Source: Pelagibius sp965227505 (GTDB lineage Bacteria; Pseudomonadota; Alphaproteobacteria; Kiloniellales; Kiloniellaceae). From it: a stretch of DNA of 64,000 bases. The stretch lies in NCBI RefSeq assembly GCF_965227505.1, contig NZ_OZ245757.1, forward strand, positions 992,001 through 1,056,000, given 5' to 3'. The translations under genes were made by a program, and so were the position numbers. Below are positions 40,505-49,320 of this stretch, one piece after another. The notes under the pieces were generated by a model. The model saw only the letters and a program-made list of their open reading frames with translations, did not search any database and was not told where the DNA came from. Each line of letters begins with the position of its first letter. Positions within the stretch are counted from its first letter, which is position 1.

Positions 40505-40679
40505 GGTTATTTTTACCCCAAATTTCTATTTTGAAGAAATCACATACCCCGATTATCCGATATAACCGCAAATTTGCAAGATCCTACCTCCGAATCCCCG
40601 ATATGCTTGCTCCCGTTGCCGTCAATGCGGCTGTCTTCGCCCCCGGCGGGGTCAGCCAGGACCTTGTGGAGTTGATCCG

Positions 40680-40946
40680 GTGCCTTTGCGTTCCCTTTTT
40701 GAAGATCATCCGGCCTCGGTGGGCGAGACCTACTGGCAGCATATGGCCTCGGCCTGGGGCTTCTCCTGGCGCATGGCGATTGCCAGCCTGGCCTGTCTGG
40801 TCCATGCACTGCTGCCCTTCCTGTTTGAGAAGTACGGCAGCCAGATGATCACCAAGCTGCACGACCGCATGGTGGTCAACCGTCACCGTGACAGCAAGGC
40901 GACGGCCGAGACGCCGGCTCTGCAGAGCGAGCGCAGCGCCGCCTGA
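40680..40946 (+). CDS. DUF6356 family membrane protein
   Basis: This 88-residue protein has the DUF6356 form: SLFEDHPASVGETYWQHMAS, then one or two hydrophobic segments (WRMAIASLACLVHALLPFLF) and the ending MITKLHDRMVVNRH. Capsule-synthesis proteins have been linked to this family, but its role is unclear. The start is GTG at 40680 with GGAG 8 nt upstream; no ATG is available in frame. It is divergent from the Lrp-family gene. Confidence 0.75.
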   Translation: MPLRSLFEDHPASVGETYWQHMASAWGFSWRMAIASLACLVHALLPFLFEKYGSQMITKLHDRMVVNRHRDSKATAETPALQSERSAA

Positions 40947-41098
40947 CCGGCGCCGCACCGCTGCGGTCGTTCAACATCTTTCCCTGATCTCCCGGCGCAC
41001 ACCCCGGGAAACACAGGAACCCGCCGCGCAAAGCTGCTAGACTTGCCCCGTTGCCGAACGGGGCGAAATCCATTGCCCTCCCCCGGCATCGCACAATC

Positions 41099-41152
41099 AA
41101 AAGAGCCACTACGGCCAAAAGAGCCACTGCGGCCAAAAGAGCGACGGCGGCG
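41099..41152. repeat. 18-bp intergenic tandem repeat
   Basis: AAAAGAGCCACTACGGCC, AAAAGAGCCACTGCGGCC and a degenerate third unit, AAAAGAGCGACGGCGGCG, lie 48 bp ahead of the amidohydrolase start. Confidence 0.85.
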
Positions 41153-41199
41153 CGACCGCATGACTCGGTCGACCGACCCAGCCAACGGGAGGAGAGATC

Positions 41200-42474
41200 A
41201 TGAGTGCGACGCTTTTCACCAATGTGCAGATCATCGATGGCTCCGGCGATGCGCCTTTCGCTGGCGAGGTTCTGGTCGAAGGCAACCGGATCAAGAGCGT
41301 AGCCAGGTCGACCGACGGCCTTTCCAGGGACGGCGCCGCGGTCATCGATGGCGGTGGCCAGACGCTGATGCCGGGGCTCATCGAGTCCCACGCCCACATC
41401 AGCTTCTGCGATACCCCCGATCTGGAGGGGCTCGGCGACATCCCGCCCGAGGAACACACCCTCAAGACCATGACCTATGCGCGCAAGATGCTGGACCAGG
41501 GCTTTACGGCGCTGTTCTCGGCGGCGGCGGCCAAGGCGCGGCTGGATGTGGTGATCCGCAACGCCATCGACGACGGTCTCATACCCGGGCCGCGCATGCG
41601 TGCGGCCAGCCCGGAACTGACGGTGACAGGCGGCCTGGGCGACGTGCGCCGCGCGCATATGTACCGCGAAACCTTTGCGATCTGCTGCGACGGTGCCGAT
41701 GAGTTCCTGCGCACCGCGCGGGAAATGTGCCGCGAAGGCGTCGACACCCTGAAGATCAATCCTTCCGGCGACGAGTTCGTGCCTTTCGCCCGCGCGCATC
41801 AGACCGTGATGAACGAGGCCGAGGTGGCCGCCGTCTGCGAGGTCGCGCGCTCCCGCGGCAAAAAGGTCGCGGCCCATGCCCGCTCGGCGGAATCGGTCAA
41901 GATGTGCGTGCGCAACGGGGTCGACGTGGTCTATCACGCCACGCTCTGCGACGAAGAGGCGCTGGACATGCTGGAGGCACGCAAGGACGATATCTTCATC
42001 GCCCCGGCCATGGGGATCATGTATGCGACCTCCCAAGGCGAGGGAGCCAAATGGGGCATCGACAAGGATCATCCGGTCGCCATCTACTTCGCCCGCGAAC
42101 TGGAAATGTGCATCGAGAACATGAAGCTGCTGCGCAAACGCGGGCTGCGGGTGCTGCCCGGCGGCGACTATGGCTTTGCCTGGAATCCGATCGGCACCAA
42201 CGCCCGAGACCTCGACCACTTCGTGAAGCTGCTCGACTTCACGCCGCTGGAGGCAATCGCCGCGGCAACCGGGCTGGGCGGCGAGCTGATGGAGATGGAC
42301 ACGGGCCTCATCAAGGAAGGCTGTCTGGCCGATCTGCTGCTCGTGAACGGCGATCCCGCCAAGGATGTGACCTTGCTGCAGAAGGCCGAGGCCCTGACGG
42401 CGATCATGAAAGACGGCGCCTTTCATAAGAGCCCCCGCGGCGATGCCGAACCGGGCAGAGTCGCAGCCGAGTAG
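41200..42474 (+). CDS. amidohydrolase-family metal-dependent hydrolase
   Basis: This 424-residue enzyme has the amidohydrolase layout: an N-terminal beta sandwich (LFTNVQIIDGSGD), metal-binding HAH in GLIESHAHISF, LKINPSGDEFVPF carrying the bridging Lys, KKVAAHARSAESV, VVYHATLCDEEALD and LPGGDYGFAWNP near the catalytic Asp, then a C-terminal ADLLLVNGDP segment. It resembles imidazolonepropionase-like and prolidase-like members that open cyclic amides or cleave dipeptides. The substrate is unknown. The start follows GGGAGGAGAG with good spacing. The ChaN-like gene follows. Confidence 0.88.
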   Translation: MSATLFTNVQIIDGSGDAPFAGEVLVEGNRIKSVARSTDGLSRDGAAVIDGGGQTLMPGLIESHAHISFCDTPDLEGLGDIPPEEHTLKTMTYARKMLDQGFTALFSAAAAKARLDVVIRNAIDDGLIPGPRMRAASPELTVTGGLGDVRRAHMYRETFAICCDGADEFLRTAREMCREGVDTLKINPSGDEFVPFARAHQTVMNEAEVAAVCEVARSRGKKVAAHARSAESVKMCVRNGVDVVYHATLCDEEALDMLEARKDDIFIAPAMGIMYATSQGEGAKWGIDKDHPVAIYFARELEMCIENMKLLRKRGLRVLPGGDYGFAWNPIGTNARDLDHFVKLLDFTPLEAIAAATGLGGELMEMDTGLIKEGCLADLLLVNGDPAKDVTLLQKAEALTAIMKDGAFHKSPRGDAEPGRVAAE

Positions 42475-42558
42475 GCATTGGCGACTCTCTGTCGTATGGA
42501 CTTCCGCGTCCGTTCCGCTATTTCGTTGTTAGGGAATGCGGAAGACAGGCTGAGAGAA

Positions 42559-43512
42559 ATGGTGAACGGGTTTTTTGCGGACCGGCTGCGCGCCGCCAGA
42601 AATGCTCTGGCCGGTCTGGCTTTGGCGTGCGCGCTTTCAGCCGCGCCGGCATCGGCCGGCAGCGACGGGCTGTTGCTTCAAGGCCATCCGCTGGTCGGCA
42701 GCATCTGGGACGCCCGCGCAAACCGCCAGATCACCGAAGCCGAGCTGGTCGCAGCGGCGGTCGAGGCCAAATGGGTCCTGTTGGGAGAAAAGCACGACAA
42801 TCCAGCACACCATCGACTGCAAGCGCGCGTCGTCGACGGCGTCGGCGCTGCCGGGCGCCGCCCCGCGGTGGTTTGGGAGATGGCCACTCCAGAGCATGCC
42901 GAGGCGCTTCGCAGCGCGACTTTGGACTCTCTCGACAGTCTGGGCGATGCCCTTTCCTGGGAAGCGCGCGGCTGGCCGGCCTGGTCCACCTACCGCCCCA
43001 TCGCGGCGGCGGCGCTGAAGCACGGCATGGTCATGGCTCCCGGCAACGCTTCACGGGAGATGACCGGAAAGGTCAGGCGCGGCGAGCCCCTCTCCGCCGC
43101 GGACGCCGAGCGGCTCGACTGGAGCCTGGAGTACTCACAGACACAGCTCGCGGATCTCACTGAAATACTCGCGGCCTCGCACTGCGGCATGGTGCCGGAG
43201 GAAGACCTGCCGGCCATGGCCGACGTGCAGCGCCTGCGCGACGCCTCGATGAGCGCCAGCCTGCGCGAAGCCGACAGCGGCGACGGCGCCATCCTGATCG
43301 CAGGCGGCCACCACGTCCGGGAGGATTGGGGCGTGCCCTGGCGCCTCGGAGAGCCGGTGTTCAGCCTTGCCATCGTCGAGGTGGCAAGGGGTGTGCACCG
43401 CGCCGCAGACTATCCGTCCTTCGATGCCGGGCGGTTCGATTTCGTCTGGTTCACGGCCCGGGTCGACGAAGAGGATCTCTGCGAGAAATTCCGCCGGCAG
43501 ATCAAAGGTTGA
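42559..43512 (+). CDS. ChaN-like heme-binding-domain exported protein
   Basis: The 317-residue protein has a signal segment (RNALAGLALACALSAAPASA) and a single ChaN/PF04187 domain: ITEAELVAAAVEAKWVLLGE with the conserved GEKHDNPAHH, VVWEMATPEHAEAL, YRPIAAAALKHGMVMAPGN and GAILIAGGHHVREDWGVPW. In Campylobacter ChaN this fold binds stacked hemes; its wider role in iron metabolism is suggested, not proven. ATG 42559 precedes the signal segment; the frame opens earlier at 42478. It converges on the META-domain gene. Confidence 0.83.
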   Translation: MVNGFFADRLRAARNALAGLALACALSAAPASAGSDGLLLQGHPLVGSIWDARANRQITEAELVAAAVEAKWVLLGEKHDNPAHHRLQARVVDGVGAAGRRPAVVWEMATPEHAEALRSATLDSLDSLGDALSWEARGWPAWSTYRPIAAAALKHGMVMAPGNASREMTGKVRRGEPLSAADAERLDWSLEYSQTQLADLTEILAASHCGMVPEEDLPAMADVQRLRDASMSASLREADSGDGAILIAGGHHVREDWGVPWRLGEPVFSLAIVEVARGVHRAADYPSFDAGRFDFVWFTARVDEEDLCEKFRRQIKG

Positions 43513-43549
43513 GGTCGGCCAAAGGCCGGGTCCGTCGAAACTGAAGCGG

Positions 43550-44011
43550 TCAGGCGCTTTCACCGAGGGTCAGGCGCAGAACGGTGTTGCCGCCCGCATC
43601 CAGAAGCAGCAGATCGTCCCGGTCCAGGCGATAGCCCCGCGTGCTGTCCAGGGCTCGCAGCATTCTGTCTTCCTGGCCCATCGTCGCTCCGGGGCAGGCC
43701 TTCTTGGTGGTGCCCAGGTTGCCGAAGGCCATGGCATCGTCATCGACGATGGCCGACCCGAAGTAATTGTTGCAGCCGGCATTGCCGCTGACCTTTCCGT
43801 CCGCAGCGATGAGAAGGTCGGAGGTGATGCCCGGAACGACCGGCGCACCCTCGATCTGGCTGGCGATCCAGGTCTTGCCATAGATCTGCTCGGCCATCTC
43901 GTCCCGTTCGTCGATGGCCAGCGAACAGGCGCCCAACAGAACGGCGACGGCCCCACACACAGCACCTGCCCGTCCGCCGGCAGCAAAGCGCACCCGAATT
44001 ACCTGACCCAT
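43550..44011 (-). CDS. META-domain (HslJ-like) lipoprotein
   Basis: The 153-residue protein has a lipoprotein-type signal ending VAVLLGAC with Cys at about residue 29. A META domain follows: KTWIASQIEGAPV, LLIAADGKVSGNAGCNNYFG, AFGNLGTTKKACPGATMGQE and LLLLDAGGNTVLRL. GCNNYFG and the M-x-x-E-x-x-ML helix are the family hallmarks (E. coli HslJ, linked to novobiocin resistance and heat shock). The ATG at 44011 has GAGGAG 7 nt upstream, which decides the start. Confidence 0.87.
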   Translation of the reverse strand: MGQVIRVRFAAGGRAGAVCGAVAVLLGACSLAIDERDEMAEQIYGKTWIASQIEGAPVVPGITSDLLIAADGKVSGNAGCNNYFGSAIVDDDAMAFGNLGTTKKACPGATMGQEDRMLRALDSTRGYRLDRDDLLLLDAGGNTVLRLTLGESA

Positions 44012-44190
44012 AACCCCGCTCCTCACTCTCAGAAAGGCCACCTCGCACCCACGGCCCCACCGCCGCCTTCGGCGCCCTCAGGCTACCGCCAACCGTTGGT
44101 GGTTTTCCAGCCCCTCGAGCATCCAGCGCTCTCTCAGGCTGCGGTTTTCGTCACGGTTGAAGGCCGCGGCAAGAACGACGCCGCGGATTG

Positions 44191-45867
44191 CTAGGCCGTC
44201 TCCGCCGGCAAGGCGCGATCGACGATGGCGCGGCTGTCGGCATGCGCGGTGCCGGCGCCATAGGTGTGGCGAAAGCCATCCACCAGTCGGCTGGATATAA
44301 AGGCGTCGGCAACGGCAGCCGGTGCGTGACGCCGCAGGAGCACCGCGGCGGCGGTAACGGCCAGCCGTTCGACGAAGCGGCGCGCTCCCGGTCCCAGGCC
44401 TTCGGGCTCGACCTCCCGCAGGTCGCGCAGCGCGGACGCCAGCACCCGGTCATCGCCGCTTGCCGTCTCCAGTTCATCGAACACGAGCGCCGCCGTTCCC
44501 GCGTCCTGGGAGAGTACGCGCAGCACGTCCAGACACATGACGTTGCCCGAGCCTTCCCAGATGGCATTCAGCGGCAGTTCCCGGTAAAGCCGTGCGGCCA
44601 GCCCCTCTTCGACGTACCCGTTGCCACCCAGACACTCCATGGCTTCGTAGCCCAGCGCCGGTGCCATCTTGCAGACCCAGTATTTGGTGACTGGCGTCAT
44701 CAGGCGTCGCCAGGCCGCCGCTGCGCTGTCCTGCGCGGCCTCGTCGAAGGCGCGCGCAAGGCGGAAGGCGAGTGCCGTCGCCGCCTCGACGTCCAGTGCC
44801 ATGTCGGCCAGCACCTGGGTCATCAGCGGCTGATCGACGAGCCGCTTCTGAAAGACGCTGCGGTGACGGCAGTGACGAATGGCCTGCGCGAGCGCCAGCC
44901 GCATCTGACCTGCCGAGGCGACAGCACAATCCAGGCGCGTCATGGTCACCATTTCGATGATGGTGGCGATGCCCCGGCCCTCCTCGCCCACCAGCCAGCC
45001 ATGGGCGCCCTGCAGCTCGACCTCCGAGGAGGCATTGGACCGGTTGCCGAGTTTGTCCTTCAGGCGCTGCAGGCGCAGCGGGTTCACCGCGCCGTCCGGC
45101 CGGAAGCGGGGAACCAGAAAACAGGAGAGGCCGCCCGGCGCCTGGGCCAGCATCAAAAAAGCATCACACATGGGTGCCGAGAGAAACCACTTGTGGCCCA
45201 CCAGGATGTACTCGGCCCCCGGCCCGCCCCTGCCCGCCGGCTGCGCCGTCGTCGTGTTGGCGCGCACGTCGGTGCCGCCCTGCTTCTCGGTCATGCCCAT
45301 GCCGATGGTCGCGCCCGACTTCTCCGCGACCGGCTTGAAGGCCGGATCGTAGCGGCGCGAGAGGACCTTGGGGAGCAGCGGTTCGGCGAGATCGGCCTGC
45401 ATCAGAAGGGTCGGCACCGCCGCGTTGGTCATGGTGATCGGACAGACGTGGCCCGGCTCCATCTGGGTCATCATGTAGAGCCGCGCCAGACGCGCCACCT
45501 GCGCCCCCGGCGGCGGCCCGGAAGCGGTCTCCTTAAGGTGTTCCCAGGGGCTGCAGTGCAGGCCGGCGGCGCAGCTCATGGTCATCGCCTCGTGATAGGC
45601 CGGATGAAACTCGATGCGGTCCGCGGGGAAGCCTTTCTGGTCGAAGCGCAGGAGCCTGGGCAGGTTTTCGTTTGCAAGACGGCCGATCTCGAAACCGCGT
45701 GCCGAGCCGGTCATCGCGCCGAAGGCGGCCAGGTCCTCGCGCGCGGTCCCGGCGCCTTCCCGCGCCGCCGCGTCGCGCAGCGGCGCATCGCTGAGAAACA
45801 GGTTCACATCCTCAAAGGGCGGGCTCTGGTTGATCACCTCGTGGGTGGCAAACTGCGGTGCGGACAT
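44191..45867 (-). CDS. AidB-like acyl-CoA dehydrogenase
   Basis: The 558-residue flavoprotein follows the AidB subgroup of acyl-CoA dehydrogenases. It starts with HEVINQSPPFEDVNLFLSDA and has the FAD-loop MGMTEKQGGTDVRANTT, GHKWFLSAPMCDAF, RLKDKLGNRSNASSEVELQG, the segment MECLGGNGYVEEGLAARLYR and LNAIWEGSGNVMCLDVLRVL. E. coli AidB is induced by alkylation, binds DNA and is thought to protect from damage. Whether this homologue acts on an acyl-CoA or protects DNA is undecided. The ATG at 45867 has a purine-rich GAGGAGGCGGCG leader. Confidence 0.92.
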   Translation of the reverse strand: MSAPQFATHEVINQSPPFEDVNLFLSDAPLRDAAAREGAGTAREDLAAFGAMTGSARGFEIGRLANENLPRLLRFDQKGFPADRIEFHPAYHEAMTMSCAAGLHCSPWEHLKETASGPPPGAQVARLARLYMMTQMEPGHVCPITMTNAAVPTLLMQADLAEPLLPKVLSRRYDPAFKPVAEKSGATIGMGMTEKQGGTDVRANTTTAQPAGRGGPGAEYILVGHKWFLSAPMCDAFLMLAQAPGGLSCFLVPRFRPDGAVNPLRLQRLKDKLGNRSNASSEVELQGAHGWLVGEEGRGIATIIEMVTMTRLDCAVASAGQMRLALAQAIRHCRHRSVFQKRLVDQPLMTQVLADMALDVEAATALAFRLARAFDEAAQDSAAAAWRRLMTPVTKYWVCKMAPALGYEAMECLGGNGYVEEGLAARLYRELPLNAIWEGSGNVMCLDVLRVLSQDAGTAALVFDELETASGDDRVLASALRDLREVEPEGLGPGARRFVERLAVTAAAVLLRRHAPAAVADAFISSRLVDGFRHTYGAGTAHADSRAIVDRALPAETA

Positions 45868-46117
45868 CGCCGCCTCCTCTCGAACAGGCCGCTCGGCGTC
45901 AGCTGCAATCCTAGCGCCATCTCCGGCCTATCCTACAGCAGGGAATTATATGCGGCGCGAAGCGTCCACAGACTGGGCGCAGAACTGCGCGGCCCCTGCG
46001 CGCCCCCATCCCTTCACAGCGCTCCCCTCACAGCGCTGATCACCGGAATCTCACAACTGAGCCAGGCTTTGAGACCTATATGTTCGTGCATCCGCATAAC
46101 CAATCGAACGGCAGAAC

Positions 46118-47698
46118 ATGAAGATCACTCGGCGTCAGACGCTGGGCCAGGGTTTGGCTGTGCTGGGCACCGCCCTCGCCCTTCCACGTCTGGCCGGCGC
46201 GCAAGCGCCGGCCTTGCGGCTGGGACTGCCCGAAGACTTCGATTGGAACTGGCTGATCGATCACGCGCGCCAGCGCGCCGCCGGCTCCTACCTGGAGCCG
46301 CCGCGTCCGGCCCCCGGGGTTGTCCAGGAAATCGACTACGACGCCCACGGCAAGCTGCGCCTGCATCCCGAGTACGCGCTCTGGGGAACGGACGGCAGCG
46401 TCTATCCCATCACCTTCGTCCATCTCGGGCGCTACTTCCCCAAATCCGTTCGTATGCATCAGGTGGAGAACGGCCAGGCCCGCGAGGTGCTCTATGCGCC
46501 GGACTACTTCACCATCCCGGCCGACCATCCGGCAGCCCGCATCCCGCCCGACGCCTCCGCCTTCGCCGGCTTCTGGGTCCAGGAATCGCGCCGCTCCGGC
46601 GACTGGCGCGCGCGCGAGCCCTGGGCCACCTTTGTCGGCGCCTCATACTTCAGAGCCGTGGGCCCACTGGGACAGGTTGGTCTCTCCGCCCGTGGGATCG
46701 CCATCAACGTCGGCGACCCCGGCCCGGAGGAGTTTCCCGACTTCACGCAGTTCTGGTTCACGCCGACCCAGCGGGAGGGCGACCCCCAGGTCGTTTACGC
46801 GCTGCTGGAGGGACCCAGCCTGACCGGCGCCTACCGCTTTGTCATGGAGCGCGGGCGCGCGGTGGTGATGGAGGTGGAAAAGCGCCTCTTCATCCGCCGC
46901 GACATTGCGCGCCTGGGCATCGCACCGCTGACCTCGATGTTCTGGTTCGGCGAATACGGCGACCAGCGCCTCAAGGACTGGCGGCCGGAGGTGCACGATT
47001 CCGACGGGCTGGCGCTCTGGACCGGCACCGGCGAGCGCATCTGGCGCCCGCTCAACAACCCGCCCCGGCTGATGACCTCCAGCTTTCAGGACCGCGATCC
47101 GCGCGGCTTCGGCCTGTCGCAGCGCGACCGCAGCTACGCGCATTACCTGGACGGCGTGAACTACCACCATCGCCCCACCTGCTGGGTGGAGCCTTTGGAC
47201 TCCTGGGGCGACGGGGCCGTGCAACTGGTCGAGTTGCCGACCGACGACGAGATCCACGACAACATCGTCGCTTACTGGCGCCCGGCCGATCCGGTGCTGG
47301 CCGGCAGCAGCCTCACCTACCGCTACCGCCTGCACTGGGTCGAGTTCGAGCCCTTCTTTCCCGTGGTCGATCTGGCACGCTGCGTGGCGACCCGCATGGG
47401 CCGCGGCGGCGAGGCCGGCAAGCCCCGTCCGGAGGGTGTGGTGAAGTTCGTGGTCGAGTTCGACGGCCCCAGCCTGGCCGACATTCCCTGGGGCGCCCGG
47501 CCGAAGGTGGTGGTCTCCACCTCACGCGGGGAGGTCAGCCTGAACCGCTCCGAGCCGGTCTGGTACACGCCGCGCTGGCTCGCCTCCTTCGACCTGACGG
47601 TGACCGGCAGCGAGCCCGTCGAGTTGCGTTGCTTCATGGAGTTGGAAGGCCGGGTGCTGACCGAAGCCTGGCTCTATCAGTACCATCCGCCGGGCTGA
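46118..47698 (+). CDS. periplasmic glucan biosynthesis protein (OpgD/OpgG family)
   Basis: The 526-residue protein has a Tat-type signal (RRQTLGQGLAVLGTALALPR) and matches the OpgG/OpgD family that shapes osmoregulated periplasmic glucans: FDWNWLIDHARQRAAGSYLE, IDYDAHGKLRLHPEYALWG, SYFRAVGPLGQVGLSARGIA, FFVPTQ-like region at FWFTPTQREGDPQ, TSMFWFGEYGDQRLKDWRPE, VHDSDGLALWTGTGERIWRP and SYAHYLDGVNYHHRPTCWVE. The Tat signal is typical of OpgD. No opgH glucosyltransferase gene is adjacent, which is usual for the opgD type. Confidence 0.92.
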   Translation: MKITRRQTLGQGLAVLGTALALPRLAGAQAPALRLGLPEDFDWNWLIDHARQRAAGSYLEPPRPAPGVVQEIDYDAHGKLRLHPEYALWGTDGSVYPITFVHLGRYFPKSVRMHQVENGQAREVLYAPDYFTIPADHPAARIPPDASAFAGFWVQESRRSGDWRAREPWATFVGASYFRAVGPLGQVGLSARGIAINVGDPGPEEFPDFTQFWFTPTQREGDPQVVYALLEGPSLTGAYRFVMERGRAVVMEVEKRLFIRRDIARLGIAPLTSMFWFGEYGDQRLKDWRPEVHDSDGLALWTGTGERIWRPLNNPPRLMTSSFQDRDPRGFGLSQRDRSYAHYLDGVNYHHRPTCWVEPLDSWGDGAVQLVELPTDDEIHDNIVAYWRPADPVLAGSSLTYRYRLHWVEFEPFFPVVDLARCVATRMGRGGEAGKPRPEGVVKFVVEFDGPSLADIPWGARPKVVVSTSRGEVSLNRSEPVWYTPRWLASFDLTVTGSEPVELRCFMELEGRVLTEAWLYQYHPPG

Positions 47699-47790
47699 CC
47701 CGGGGCTGCGCGGTTAAGGGCGGCGGCAGGTGATACGCGGCTGGCCGGGGCGCGTATAACCCAGATACCTCGTCACGTCTGGGCAACTTC

Positions 47791-49320
47791 ATGGCCGTTA
47801 GAAACCTCGTCCTCATCCTCGGTGACCAGCTGTCGCCGGGGCTTTCTTCCCTGAAGGCCGCCGATCCGGCGCAAGACCGGCTGCTCATGGTGGAGGTCCA
47901 GGAGGAAGCCACCTACGTCCGGCATCACAAGAAGAAGATCGCCTTTCTCTTTGCCGCGATGCGTCACTTCGCCGAAGCCCTGAAGAAAGCGGGTTGGCAG
48001 ATCGACTATGTCCCACTCGACGCGGAGGAAAACACCGGCAACTTCGGCGGCGAGGTGGAACGCGCCATCGCGCGCCACAGCCCGAAGCGTCTGATCGTTA
48101 CGGAACCGGGTGAGTGGCGCGTCCGCGACGCCATGAGCCGATGGTCGGATGACTTCGGTCTGCCCGTCGATATCCTCGACGACGACCGTTTTCTGTGTTC
48201 ACGCGACGACTTCGCCGCCTGGGCCGAGGGGCGCAAGCAACTGCGCATGGAGTTCTTCTATCGGGACATGCGGCGCAAGACCGGGCTGCTGATGGATGGC
48301 GGCCAGCCGGAAGGCGGAAAGTGGAATTTCGATGCCGAGAACCGCAAGCCGGCCAAGGCCGATCTCTTCCTGCCGCAGCCCCACCAGGTCGAACCCGATG
48401 CGATCACGCAGGACGTCCTGGACCTCGTCGACGCGCGCTTCGGCGATCACTTCGGCGATCTGCACCCCTTCTGGTTCGCCGTCACCGAAGTGGAGGCCGA
48501 AGCGGCCCTGGAGCACTTCATCGAGCATGCCCTCCCCCTCTTCGGCGACTACCAGGATGCAATGCTGGAAGGAGAACGCTTCCTCTATCATTCCGTTCTC
48601 TCCCTCTACATCAACGCCGGTCTTCTCGACCCGCTGGCGGTCTGCCGGCGGGTTGCGGACGAGCACCACGCCGGCCGGGCGCCCTTGAACGCAGCCGAAG
48701 GCTTCATCCGCCAGATCATCGGCTGGCGCGAATACGTGCGCGGCATCTACTGGCTGAAGATGCCGGGCTACGTGGAAGAGAATTTCTTCGGGGCCGACCG
48801 GCCGCTGCCGGACTTCTACTGGACCGCCGAGACCGACATGGCCTGCCTCAGGGCCGCCATCACCCAGACCAAGGAAGAGGCCTACGCCCACCACATTCAG
48901 CGCCTGATGGTGACCGGCAACTTCGCCATGCTGGCGGGCGTCGATCCCCGGCAGGTGCACGAGTGGTATCTGGCGGTCTACGCCGACGCCTACGAGTGGG
49001 TCGAACTGCCCAACACGCTGGGCATGAGCCAGTTCGCCGACGGCGGCCTGCTCGGCTCCAAGCCCTATGCCGCCAGCGGCAACTACATCAGCAAGATGTC
49101 GGACCACTGCGCCCACTGCCGCTACGACGTGAAGCAGAAGACCGGAGACAAGGCCTGTCCCTTCAATCCGCTTTACTGGGACTTCCTGCTGCGCAACGAG
49201 GAGAAGCTGCGCGGCAACCCGCGCCTCGCCCAGGTCTACCGCACCTGGCAGCGCATGGCCCCCGAAAAGCAGGCCGACTATCGGAAAAGCGCGAAGAAGG
49301 TCCTGGCGCGGCTCGGCTAG
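47791..49320 (+). CDS. phrB: iron-sulfur bacterial cryptochrome/(6-4) photolyase (PhrB/FeS-BCP family)
   Basis: This 509-residue light-dependent DNA repair flavoprotein is of the FeS-BCP type. It starts with LVLILGDQLSPGLSSLKAAD and contains EATYVRHHKKKIAFLFAAMR, FLYHSVLSLYINAGLLDPLA, FIRQIIGWREYVRGIYWLK, ETDMACLRAAITQTKEEAYA, HHIQRLMVTGNFAMLAGVDP and YISKMSDHCAHCRYDVKQK. The cysteines AVCRR and CAHC...ACPFN fit the four ligands of the [4Fe-4S] cluster. Known members repair (6-4) photoproducts with a lumazine antenna. Its last 4 bp overlap the end of the convergent photolyase-domain gene. Confidence 0.94.
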   Translation: MAVRNLVLILGDQLSPGLSSLKAADPAQDRLLMVEVQEEATYVRHHKKKIAFLFAAMRHFAEALKKAGWQIDYVPLDAEENTGNFGGEVERAIARHSPKRLIVTEPGEWRVRDAMSRWSDDFGLPVDILDDDRFLCSRDDFAAWAEGRKQLRMEFFYRDMRRKTGLLMDGGQPEGGKWNFDAENRKPAKADLFLPQPHQVEPDAITQDVLDLVDARFGDHFGDLHPFWFAVTEVEAEAALEHFIEHALPLFGDYQDAMLEGERFLYHSVLSLYINAGLLDPLAVCRRVADEHHAGRAPLNAAEGFIRQIIGWREYVRGIYWLKMPGYVEENFFGADRPLPDFYWTAETDMACLRAAITQTKEEAYAHHIQRLMVTGNFAMLAGVDPRQVHEWYLAVYADAYEWVELPNTLGMSQFADGGLLGSKPYAASGNYISKMSDHCAHCRYDVKQKTGDKACPFNPLYWDFLLRNEEKLRGNPRLAQVYRTWQRMAPEKQADYRKSAKKVLARLG